A DNA stretch of 5,314 bases from contig QMXA01000098.1 of NCBI GenBank assembly GCA_003661905.1, positions 1 through 5,314 of the forward strand, written 5' to 3'. The translations under genes and the position numbers were made by a program. The DNA comes from Thermoprotei archaeon. Its GTDB lineage: Archaea > Thermoproteota > Thermoprotei_A > Sulfolobales > Ignisphaeraceae. This document shows positions 1-5,314 of this stretch, piece by piece. How positions within the stretch are numbered: position 1 is the first letter of the stretch; each line of letters starts with the position of its first letter. The notes beneath the pieces were generated by a model. That model saw only the letters and a list, made by a program, of their open reading frames with translations. It searched no databases and was not told where the DNA came from.

Positions 1-1
1 A

Positions 2-1960
2 ATTGCTTATGCACTTGCAGGAGCTAAAGCGAAGAAATATAGCTACAAGAGAATTCCTTACTGGGTATTTAGACAGAATGGCCAAGTACATATTGTGGCA
101 CCATCTGCAGGGCATTTATTCACTCTTAGTACAGATTTGAAAGGTTATCCTGTAGTTGATTATCGATGGGTTCCGAGATGGATAGAGAATAGAAAGTCAT
201 TATTCTCAAAGAGATTCCTAGAACTAATGGAATTCCTATGTAAAGGAGCTATAGCTTTTATAAATGCATGTGATTATGATATAGAAGGTTCAGTAATAGG
301 CTTCTTAGTAATTATGAGTTTCGGTAATTTAAGGAATGCTTACAGAATGAAATTCTCTAGCTTGACAATTACTGAGATAAGAAATGCATTTAGAAACTTA
401 TCACCTCTTGATTGGAACATGATTGAAGCAGGTCTTTGTAGACATGAGCTAGATTGGTTATGGGGCATAAATTTATCTCGTGCACTGAGTCACATAGTTA
501 GTAAAGCCCTTGGCAAAAGATTAATACTTAGTGCCGGAAGAGTACAATCACCAACATTAACTGAGGCTGTACGTATAATTACTCAAAGACGTCTCCATAT
601 TCCTGAGCCCCTCTACTATCCTAAAATATTCTTAGAACTGAATGGGAGAATGTTAACGCCGGAATTCACTGGCAAGCCTTTTCCAAACAAGGCAGTATTG
701 CAAAGTATACTAATGAAAATAAAGTATGAGCCTTATGCATTTGTAAAATCTGTTGATGTACATATTAAATCCCTAGCTCCGCCTCATCCATTTAACTTAA
801 GTGATTTACAGACAGAAGCTTATCGCTTATTAAGAATAGGACCTGCAAGAACGCAAAAAGTAGCTGAGGATCTATATCTTGATGCATTAATAAGTTATCC
901 CAGGACAAATAGCCAGAAACTACCTCCAACCTTAGACAATAATTCAATAATGAAATCTCTTAGTAAAATGCCTAAGTATACAGACCTAGTACGAATATTA
1001 ATGAATGAAGTAAGAGGAGTGCTTAAACCTAATAATGGACCTAAGGAAGATCCAGCTCATCCAGCTATATACCCAACTGGTGTACTACCTAAACAATTAC
1101 CGCCATTACATGAGAAACTATACGACATCATTACTAGAAGATATTTAGCAACGTTCTCTTTACCTGCAAGAATAAGAGAGATAAAAGTCGTTCTAGATAT
1201 ACATGGACTGAATTTTGTTCTTAAAAGTGTACATATAGTTAATAGAGGTTGGCTTAAATATTATCCATTCATAGATTTAGGACCTACAGTCCCTGAAATC
1301 GCAAAAATTAGAAAAGGTATGAAGTTATATGTTACCAAAGCCCAAATACTTACTAGATATACATCACCTCCTCCACCACTCACGAAGCTAAGCCTACTGA
1401 AGTGGATGGAGCATGTAGGTATAGGTACTGAAAGCACTAGAGCTGAAATAATAGAAATTCTCTTCAAAAGACAATATCTCCATAGTAAAGGAAAGAGAGT
1501 TGAGGTTAGCGATCTTGGAATTGCTGTAGCATATCTGTTAGCAGATCTATTCCCTCACATAGTAGACATAGGTCTTACTAGAAAATTTGAAGAATATATG
1601 GAGCTTATCAGAGAAGGGAGATTAAAGAGGGAAGTCGTAGTTAAGGAGGCAAAAATACTAATCAAGAAACTGATTGAAGAAATTAAGAGAGAGGAAAGAA
1701 GAGCTATAGAAGTTTTAGCAAAATACCTGAGTACAGATACAGTGAAAAATCCATGTCCCATATGTGGACGAGAACGTCAGGGAAAGTATTTTTGCATATT
1801 TCATGAAAAAGCCCTTACAAGAATTAGAGATAATTTCCTAAAATGGAACTCTACAGGGTATGATTGGCAAGAATATTTAGAGAAGATAAGAAGTCTCAAA
1901 ATAACGGGTCTTTGGGTTAGAGAAGTAGCTGAATTTTTACTAAAGAATAGATTAGATTGA
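2..1960 (+). CDS. topA: DNA topoisomerase IA, archaeal stand-alone type (5' end cut by window edge)
   Basis: This enzyme cuts one DNA strand through a 5'-phosphotyrosine link and relaxes negative supercoils or decatenates DNA. The frame is open from base 2, so the first in-frame GTG at 95 is internal; 652 codons are visible, and the first residues (IAYALAG) look like the end of the usual N-terminal Toprim helix, so perhaps 15-20 codons are missing, including the Toprim Glu. Visible motifs are the Toprim acidic motif DYDIEG at 272-289, the active-site Tyr in LISYPRTNS (Tyr codon 896-898, visible residue 299, near the usual 320 when the missing codons are added), AHPAIYPTG at 1055-1081 and GIGTESTRA at 1418-1444. 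After a Lys/Glu-rich helix comes one C-terminal zinc motif, CPIC then CIFH (Cys codons 1754, 1763, 1793; His 1802). Reverse gyrase is less likely, because the N-terminal stretch resembles topo III-type starts, but the upstream sequence is not shown. The TGA stop lies inside the 3' end of the opposing signal peptidase gene. Confidence 0.95.
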   Translation: MAYALAGAKAKKYSYKRIPYWVFRQNGQVHIVAPSAGHLFTLSTDLKGYPVVDYRWVPRWIENRKSLFSKRFLELMEFLCKGAIAFINACDYDIEGSVIGFLVIMSFGNLRNAYRMKFSSLTITEIRNAFRNLSPLDWNMIEAGLCRHELDWLWGINLSRALSHIVSKALGKRLILSAGRVQSPTLTEAVRIITQRRLHIPEPLYYPKIFLELNGRMLTPEFTGKPFPNKAVLQSILMKIKYEPYAFVKSVDVHIKSLAPPHPFNLSDLQTEAYRLLRIGPARTQKVAEDLYLDALISYPRTNSQKLPPTLDNNSIMKSLSKMPKYTDLVRILMNEVRGVLKPNNGPKEDPAHPAIYPTGVLPKQLPPLHEKLYDIITRRYLATFSLPARIREIKVVLDIHGLNFVLKSVHIVNRGWLKYYPFIDLGPTVPEIAKIRKGMKLYVTKAQILTRYTSPPPPLTKLSLLKWMEHVGIGTESTRAEIIEILFKRQYLHSKGKRVEVSDLGIAVAYLLADLFPHIVDIGLTRKFEEYMELIREGRLKREVVVKEAKILIKKLIEEIKREERRAIEVLAKYLSTDTVKNPCPICGRERQGKYFCIFHEKALTRIRDNFLKWNSTGYDWQEYLEKIRSLKITGLWVREVAEFLLKNRLD

Positions 1961-2431
1961 GCTAAGTAATTTACTTGTAAATATGGTTATTAGACCTATG
2001 TAGGGTATTTTGATATGAACTCCAGTTACATATAGGACTTTACCCACAACTCTCTCAGAAGGTATTCCTGGAAGTTTCTTAAATGTTGAGCAATCTATGA
2101 AATTATGAAAATCTATCCACTCATTACCATCACCCTTGGTTGTGTAGTAGATTTTTCCTTCAACCTTTACAATATCTATAACTCGGTGTATCACTAGCTT
2201 CCCATCACATGTTTTATATATTATAATATCTCCTATACTAATATCCGTAGCTGGAAGAACAAAAACTATATCACCGTTCTTAAACATAGGCATCATACTA
2301 CGACCTTCAATTACTGCGAGAGGTGTGAACCCTGTTATTAAGCGAGTCATATTAGCACATAGTAATAAGATAATTATGGCTATGAGTACTAAATCAGATA
2401 ACCTAATACGTTTACTAAGAGCTTTGTGCAA
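1952..2431 (-). CDS. Signal peptidase I, archaeal/ER type (peptidase family S26B)
   Basis: This membrane-anchored serine protease removes signal peptides from proteins exported by the Sec pathway, with its catalytic domain outside the cytoplasmic membrane. The 159-residue protein has a basic N-terminus (KRIRLSD), one membrane span at about 14-33, the nucleophile Ser45 in GRSMMP, His82 in IHRV where bacterial enzymes carry Lys, and Asp101 (KGDGN) and Asp107, whose spacing of six matches the two functional Asp residues known in the archaeal enzyme of Methanococcus voltae. A second hydrophobic stretch (IPYIGLITIF, about 142-151) lies near the C-terminus as in other archaeal homologues. Cys75 and Cys114 lie in the external domain and could pair. 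The start is TTG at 2431, the only usable start after the in-frame TGA upstream; a GGAGGG lies about 12 bases before it, rather far. The gene begins 8 bases after the zinc-ribbon gene and is probably co-transcribed with it. Its TAA overlaps the topoisomerase stop region by 9 bases. Confidence 0.92.
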   Translation of the reverse strand: MHKALSKRIRLSDLVLIAIIILLLCANMTRLITGFTPLAVIEGRSMMPMFKNGDIVFVLPATDISIGDIIIYKTCDGKLVIHRVIDIVKVEGKIYYTTKGDGNEWIDFHNFIDCSTFKKLPGIPSERVVGKVLYVTGVHIKIPYIGLITIFTSKLLSSI

Positions 2432-2439
2432 TATCTGTT

Positions 2440-2748
2440 CTAGCCCTCCTCTTCTTCACTTAGATCTATCTCTATTATAGTACCTCTCCTTTTTTCTTCT
2501 TTCTCTTCACTACCTAGAGCTCTCTTTCCCTTCGTACTTTCTATCTCAACACCTTCAGCTCCAGCTTTTATCTTACTTACTACACCTCTCCATCTATAAC
2601 CACAGTTTGAGCATTGAAAACTGCCCATGACTGTTATTGTTATTCTTCCTCTAGCATCAGGTATTGGTGCTATTAATTGCCATGTCTTGATGGGTTTATC
2701 GGCTTTAGTGCCGCATTTAGGACAAATGTAAGGATTTCTACGAGGCAT
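2440..2748 (-). CDS. Small zinc-ribbon protein with acidic C-terminal tail, function unknown
   Basis: The protein has 102 residues when started at ATG 2748. Two Cys pairs, CPKC at 9-12 and CSNC at 46-49, each followed by Gly, make a classic zinc ribbon in which the second knuckle continues as GYRWRGVVSKI. Between the knuckles, KTWQLIAPIPDARGRIT and a following beta-like stretch (ITVMGSFQC) suggest a compact ribbon. Residues from about 63 on are low-complexity and charged (KEEKRR, then IEIDLSEEEEG), so probably disordered. The basic N-terminus (MPRR) and ribbon suggest nucleic acid or protein binding, but this is inference; I recognise the type as a conserved crenarchaeal small protein without an assigned role. 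A GTG at 2760 would add four residues (MGWA). I prefer the ATG because MPRR is the more natural beginning and a G-rich stretch (GTGGGTTGGG) precedes it; a leaderless GTG start is possible given the TATA position. It is followed after 8 bases by the signal peptidase gene. Confidence 0.82.
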   Translation of the reverse strand: MPRRNPYICPKCGTKADKPIKTWQLIAPIPDARGRITITVMGSFQCSNCGYRWRGVVSKIKAGAEGVEIESTKGKRALGSEEKEEKRRGTIIEIDLSEEEEG

Positions 2749-2779
2749 AGCCCAACCCACTGAGCTTTTGTTTCTGTGG

Positions 2780-2790
2780 TATAATTAAAG
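2780..2790 (-). promoter_or_regulatory. Candidate TATA box for zinc-ribbon/signal peptidase operon
   Basis: The minus strand reads CTTTAATTATA here, centred 37 bases before ATG 2748 and 25 before GTG 2760. With archaeal spacing, transcription would start near 2760, giving a 12-base leader for the ATG or a leaderless mRNA for the GTG. It lies in the 67-base gap after the carbamate kinase stop, where no T-run terminator is seen, so readthrough from that gene is also possible. Confidence 0.5.
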
Positions 2791-2815
2791 TTCAGTACTA
2801 ATTGTACCTAATAGT

Positions 2816-3754
2816 TTAGTCAGGTAAAATGACTGTTCCACTTCTCTCCTCAAGTGTATCTAGAGCTTTGTATAGATGACCTATGAATGCTTTTTCTCCA
2901 CCATGCTTTATGAATCTTATACATGCAAGTACTTTAGGCCCCATAGAACCTGGCGGAAAGTGACCTGCTTTGTATAACTTCTCTGCTTCGCTAACCGTTA
3001 ATTTCCTTAATAACTTTTGACTAGGCTTTCCATAATTCAGCATAACGCCATCAACATCCGTTAATATAACTAAGTAATCAGCTCCTAATTTTGTAGCTAA
3101 AACTTCACTTGCTAAGTCCTTATCTATGACTGCCTCAACTCCTCTAAACTCTTTATTCTCTTTTATTACAGGAATTCCACCTCCTCCAGAGGCTATTACT
3201 ATGTAACCTTCATTGACTAGTTTCTTAATTGCTTCAACTTCAAGATTATCTATTGGATTGGGCGATGGCACAACTCTTCTCCAACCACCACGTGGATCAA
3301 GTCTCATAATCCAACCTTTCTTAATGGCTATTTCCTGAGCTTCTTCTTTAGTATAGTAAGGTCCTATGTACTTTGTTGGGTTTCGAAATGCTGAATCGTA
3401 TTTGTCTACAAGAACTCTATTTATAATTGGCAAAACTACTCTATTTATTCCTCTTCTCATAAGTTCATTATGAAGTGCTTGCTGAATCATATATCCTAAC
3501 CAACCTTGGGTCATTGCATTAGCTATATCCATAGTTAATGGCGGTATTTTATATGCTAGCGCCTCCATCCACTCAAGTATATTTCCTACTTGAGGCCCAT
3601 TACCATGGGTAAGAATAACTCTATAACCTTTCTCAACAATATCTGCTACTTGTTTCATTGCCTTACTTACATTATCCCATTGTTCATCAACAACACCTCT
3701 CTGACCCTTTCGAAGAAAGGCATTACCTCCTAGAGCTATAACTACTACTTTCAC
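2816..3754 (-). CDS. arcC: Carbamate kinase
   Basis: This cytoplasmic enzyme interconverts carbamoyl phosphate plus ADP with carbamate plus ATP; in fermentation it yields ATP from carbamoyl phosphate, and in some archaea it has been discussed as working toward carbamoyl phosphate. The 312-residue product is full length for the amino acid kinase fold family. Visible motifs in order are ALGGNA at 7-12, THGNGPQVG at 49-57, TQGWLGYM at 82-89, YIGPYYT at 129-135, SGGGGIPV at 189-196, VIDKDLAS at 209-216 with the conserved Lys212, LTDVDGV at 231-237 and GHFPPGSMGPK at 264-274. I chose GTG 3754 over GTG 3763 because a GGTGAT ribosome binding site at 3764-3759 fits it and gives the typical MKVVVIALGGNA beginning. 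No arginine deiminase or ornithine carbamoyltransferase gene is next to it, so the source of carbamoyl phosphate is not shown here. Confidence 0.95.
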   Translation of the reverse strand: MKVVVIALGGNAFLRKGQRGVVDEQWDNVSKAMKQVADIVEKGYRVILTHGNGPQVGNILEWMEALAYKIPPLTMDIANAMTQGWLGYMIQQALHNELMRRGINRVVLPIINRVLVDKYDSAFRNPTKYIGPYYTKEEAQEIAIKKGWIMRLDPRGGWRRVVPSPNPIDNLEVEAIKKLVNEGYIVIASGGGGIPVIKENKEFRGVEAVIDKDLASEVLATKLGADYLVILTDVDGVMLNYGKPSQKLLRKLTVSEAEKLYKAGHFPPGSMGPKVLACIRFIKHGGEKAFIGHLYKALDTLEERSGTVILPD

Positions 3755-3758
3755 TAAT

Positions 3759-3764
3759 ATCACC
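3759..3764 (-). promoter_or_regulatory. Ribosome binding site GGTGAT that decides the carbamate kinase start
   Basis: The minus strand reads GGTGAT, complementary to the conserved 3' end of archaeal 16S rRNA, with four bases (ATTA) between it and GTG 3754. The competing in-frame GTG at 3763 lies inside this motif, so it is more likely part of the binding site than a start codon. Confidence 0.7.
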
Positions 3765-3790
3765 GAAACTGAGCACAGATAGATTATGTA

Positions 3791-3796
3791 CTATAA
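3791..3796 (-). promoter_or_regulatory. Candidate TATA element for carbamate kinase
   Basis: The minus strand reads TTATAG, centred 40 bases before GTG 3754, preceded by an A-rich stretch (TTAAAATC) that could act as a TFB recognition element. The predicted transcript would start near 3768 with a short leader containing the GGTGAT site. A neighbouring TACATAAT at 3785-3792 is an alternative. The match is weak, and co-transcription from the membrane protein gene upstream cannot be excluded. Confidence 0.35.
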
Positions 3797-3842
3797 CAGA
3801 TTTTAATTTTTGAGTAAAGTGTCTCCTTTAAGCATATCTTCA

Positions 3843-4154
3843 CTAATAAAAAATATAGCAAAGGATAAAGATAATCCACATTGCTGTTATTGGAATGAGT
3901 CCTATTCCTAGCCATGTAATTCTAGGTTTTATAGCTGTTAAGAAAATGCTGAGGCTATGTGTTGCTACTAATGGAATAATCCATGCTATGTATCCATATC
4001 TCACTATATAGCTATAGAGAGGCATTGCCACTACTAATATAAGAACTAAGAGAAAACCACGCTCACTCCTCAATTTATGCCCTAAAACTCTATGATAAAG
4101 AGGTAGAAGGATCATCAGTATTATTTGGTAAACTAATAATACATATTCTATCAC
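3843..4154 (-). CDS. Small four-span membrane protein, function unknown
   Basis: I do not recognise this protein. It has 103 residues from GTG 4154 (104 from TTG 4157) and is almost wholly hydrophobic. Four membrane spans can be seen at about 4-20, 34-51, 55-75 and 81-103. The loop between spans 1 and 2 (HRVLGHKLRSER) and the one between 3 and 4 (KPR) are basic, so by the positive-inside rule both ends lie outside. Pro and polar residues inside spans (PLVATHS, IPITAMW) are seen but match no motif I know. That a regular pattern of spans and basic loops is kept, and that it fills the gap between two genes, argue for a real gene. The GTG is preferred because a GGGGAT lies just before it; the TTG would abut that motif. 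A third possible start is ATG 4115, which would remove the first 13 residues. It is divergent from enolase, and carbamate kinase follows 88 bases downstream. Confidence 0.65.
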   Translation of the reverse strand: MIEYVLLVYQIILMILLPLYHRVLGHKLRSERGFLLVLILVVAMPLYSYIVRYGYIAWIIPLVATHSLSIFLTAIKPRITWLGIGLIPITAMWIIFILCYIFY

Positions 4155-4185
4155 CAAATCCCCAAAGATGAGAAAGACCTAACTC

Positions 4186-4192
4186 TATATAT
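4186..4192. promoter_or_regulatory. Symmetric TATATAT between divergent genes; candidate shared TATA box
   Basis: TATATAT is centred at 4189, 36 bases before enolase ATG 4225 on the + strand and 35 bases before GTG 4154 of the membrane protein on the - strand. Both distances fit an archaeal TATA box with a short leader. On the minus-strand side it is preceded by purine-rich GAGAAGAAGA; on the plus side by ACCTAACTC. No other good TATA box is visible in this 70-base gap. Confidence 0.5.
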
Positions 4193-4214
4193 CTTCTTCT
4201 CTATGATAAGGAAA

Positions 4215-4220
4215 GGGAGG
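4215..4220 (+). promoter_or_regulatory. Ribosome binding site GGGAGG for enolase
   Basis: GGGAGG lies four bases before ATG 4225 and supports this start. If transcription begins about 25 bases after the TATATAT centre, the leader would be only some 10-12 bases long and would consist mostly of this site. Confidence 0.65.
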
Positions 4221-4224
4221 TACT

Positions 4225-5314
4225 ATGGCTGAGGGATTTAACCCATTTAGAATATCAAGTATCAGAGGTTTACAGGTTATAGATTCTCGTGGAGATCCCA
4301 CAGTAGAGGTTCTTGTAATTACTGAAGGAGGAGGTTCTGGAAGAGCTATAGCACCTTCAGGTGCTTCTAAGGGGAAATATGAAGCTGTTGAACTTAGAGA
4401 TAATGACATAGCAAAATTTAAGGGAAGGAGTGTGTTGAAAGCTGTTGAAAATGTAAACACAATAATAGCTAGAGCACTTAGAGGTCTTGACTCAAGAAAC
4501 CAGAGGCATATTGATAGAGTACTTATAGAAGTTGATGGCACACCCAATAAATCTCGATTAGGGACTAATGCAACTACAGCCACAAGTTTAGCTGTGCTTA
4601 AAGCTGCAGCAGATACTGCAGAGCTTCCATTATTTACATACATAGGAGGACCTCAAGCTCGAATTCTTCCAATACCTATGCTCAATGTCATTAATGGAGG
4701 TATACATGCAGGGAATGAACTTGCCGTACAGGAATTCCTAATAGTACCTCTCGGTGCTGATTCATTTTTCGAGGCTATTAGAATAGCTATTGAAATATAT
4801 AAGGATCTTAAAAGAATTGTAAAGGATAGATACGGTTCTTCAGCAATTAATGTAGGTGATGAAGGAGGTTATGCACCACCTATGAAATTTACTGAGGAAG
4901 CTCTCCAAGTCTTAGAGAAAGCAATTGAAAAAGCTGGTTATGAATTGGGAGATAATGTATATATCTCCCTTGATGCTGCTGCTACACAATTCTACGATGA
5001 ATCAAGGAACACATATAGAATCGATGGTAAGGAACTGAATGCATCAGAGCTTCTGGAGTACTGGCTAGATATAATTAATAGGTATGCCATACTAAGTATT
5101 GAAGACCCATTCCATGAAGAAGACTTCAAGAGCTTTGCATCATTAGCTTCTAAAGTTAAGAATAGATGCATCATTATAGGTGATGATTTAACAACAACTA
5201 ATATCAACAGACTTAAGAAGGCCATTGGTGAAAATTCAATTACAGGAGTAATAATAAAGATTAATCAAGCAGGAACATTCACTGAAGCAGCAGATACTAC
5301 GAAATTAGCTCTAA
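4225..5314 (+). CDS. eno: Enolase (phosphopyruvate hydratase), 3' end cut by window edge
   Basis: Enolase interconverts 2-phosphoglycerate and phosphoenolpyruvate in glycolysis and gluconeogenesis; it is cytoplasmic and needs magnesium. The frame runs open from ATG 4225 to the right edge, 363 complete codons of a family that usually has about 420-435. The N-terminal domain shows VIDSRGDPTVEV (18-29) and the mobile loop PSGASKG (44-50). In the barrel, His161 (GGIHAGN) and Glu170 (QEF) line the active site, Glu213 (GDEGGYAP) is the expected proton-transfer acid, Asp250 (SLDAAA), Glu293 (SIEDPF) and the Asp320/Asp321 pair (GDDLTTTN) supply the magnesium ligands, and Lys345 (IIKINQAGT) is the expected catalytic base. 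The C-terminal HRSGET-type motif lies beyond the window. The N-terminal extension before the first strand (MAEGFNPFRI) is a few residues longer than in bacterial enolases, as is common in archaea. The gene starts its own transcription unit, divergent from a small membrane protein gene. Confidence 0.97.
   Translation, partial: MAEGFNPFRISSIRGLQVIDSRGDPTVEVLVITEGGGSGRAIAPSGASKGKYEAVELRDNDIAKFKGRSVLKAVENVNTIIARALRGLDSRNQRHIDRVLIEVDGTPNKSRLGTNATTATSLAVLKAAADTAELPLFTYIGGPQARILPIPMLNVINGGIHAGNELAVQEFLIVPLGADSFFEAIRIAIEIYKDLKRIVKDRYGSSAINVGDEGGYAPPMKFTEEALQVLEKAIEKAGYELGDNVYISLDAAATQFYDESRNTYRIDGKELNASELLEYWLDIINRYAILSIEDPFHEEDFKSFASLASKVKNRCIIIGDDLTTTNINRLKKAIGENSITGVIIKINQAGTFTEAADTTKLAL

Noticed and set aside
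95..97. GTG as the start of the topoisomerase gene
   Set aside because: The same frame is open to base 2 and encodes expected Toprim-domain sequence upstream, so this GTG is an internal Val codon.
1261..1761. Two open frames on the minus strand (1261-1467 and 1555-1761)
   Set aside because: They are antisense to the well-supported topoisomerase gene, with low-complexity Ser/Ile/Leu-rich translations and no recognisable motif.
1964..1976. Perfect palindrome AAGTAA-T-TTACTT just after the topoisomerase stop
   Set aside because: A one-base centre cannot form a stable hairpin, it has no following T-run, and it lies in the coding end of signal peptidase; chance in AT-rich DNA is enough.
3801..3811. 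T-rich tract TTTTAATTTTT as a terminator
   Set aside because: It is T-rich only on the + strand, where no gene reads into it; on the minus strand, where both flanking genes lie, it is A-rich.
3815..3830. Small hairpin TAAAG/CTTTA with a six-base loop after the membrane protein gene
   Set aside because: A five-pair AT-rich stem is too weak for a hyperthermophile and is not followed by a U-run in the transcribed direction.
4185..4643. Minus-strand open frame of 152 codons opposite the enolase start
   Set aside because: It runs antisense through conserved enolase motifs; its Ser/Ala/Leu-rich translation is the expected mirror of the real gene.
51..4737. Six GAATTC sites spread over the window
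   Set aside because: All but none lie outside coding sequence; they are spread over Glu/Arg/Gly-Ile/Phe codon contexts in an AT-rich genome and show no spacing pattern suggesting a signal.
4992..5225. Minus-strand open frame of 77 codons inside enolase
   Set aside because: Antisense shadow of the enolase barrel region, with Ser-rich sequence and no domain.
1..5314. Defence island, CRISPR array, insertion sequence, tRNA or C/D-box RNA
   Set aside because: I saw no direct repeats with spacers, transposase, cloverleaf pattern or paired RTGATGA/CTGA boxes, and coding genes occupy nearly all of the window.

Overview
The window reads as ordinary housekeeping chromosome of a low-GC thermophilic archaeon, most likely a member of the Thermoproteota (Crenarchaeota). 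The evidence is a stand-alone archaeal topoisomerase IA, a signal peptidase of the archaeal/ER type with His in place of the bacterial Lys, archaeal carbamate kinase and enolase, frequent AGA/AGG arginine codons, TATA-box promoters about 35-40 bases before starts, GGTGAT/GGAGG ribosome binding sites and several GTG/TTG starts. Genus cannot be fixed from the sequence alone; a Desulfurococcales- or Ignisphaera-like organism is a guess.

Layout: on the + strand, bases 2-1960 hold the 3' part (652 codons) of a type IA DNA topoisomerase gene entering from the left edge. It converges with, and overlaps by 9 bases, a leftward block. Read in its direction of transcription, that block is a four-span small membrane protein of unknown function (4154-3843), carbamate kinase (3754-2816), a small zinc-ribbon protein with an acidic tail (2748-2440) and signal peptidase I (2431-1952). 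The zinc-ribbon and peptidase genes are 8 bases apart and look like one operon; carbamate kinase and the zinc-ribbon gene each have their own candidate TATA box. At the right, the membrane protein gene is divergent from an enolase gene (4225 to the right edge, 363 codons, incomplete). One symmetric TATATAT lies almost midway between these two starts and may serve both.

The genes do not form one pathway. Enolase serves glycolysis and gluconeogenesis, carbamate kinase links carbamoyl phosphate to ATP, signal peptidase matures exported proteins, and the topoisomerase manages DNA topology. No RNA gene, mobile element, CRISPR array or long repeat is visible, and no gap between genes exceeds 90 bases. 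I found no convincing novel system. The items most worth a second look are the unknown membrane protein and its shared promoter, the zinc-ribbon protein, the 3' overlap of topoisomerase and peptidase genes, and the isolated contexts of carbamate kinase and enolase.
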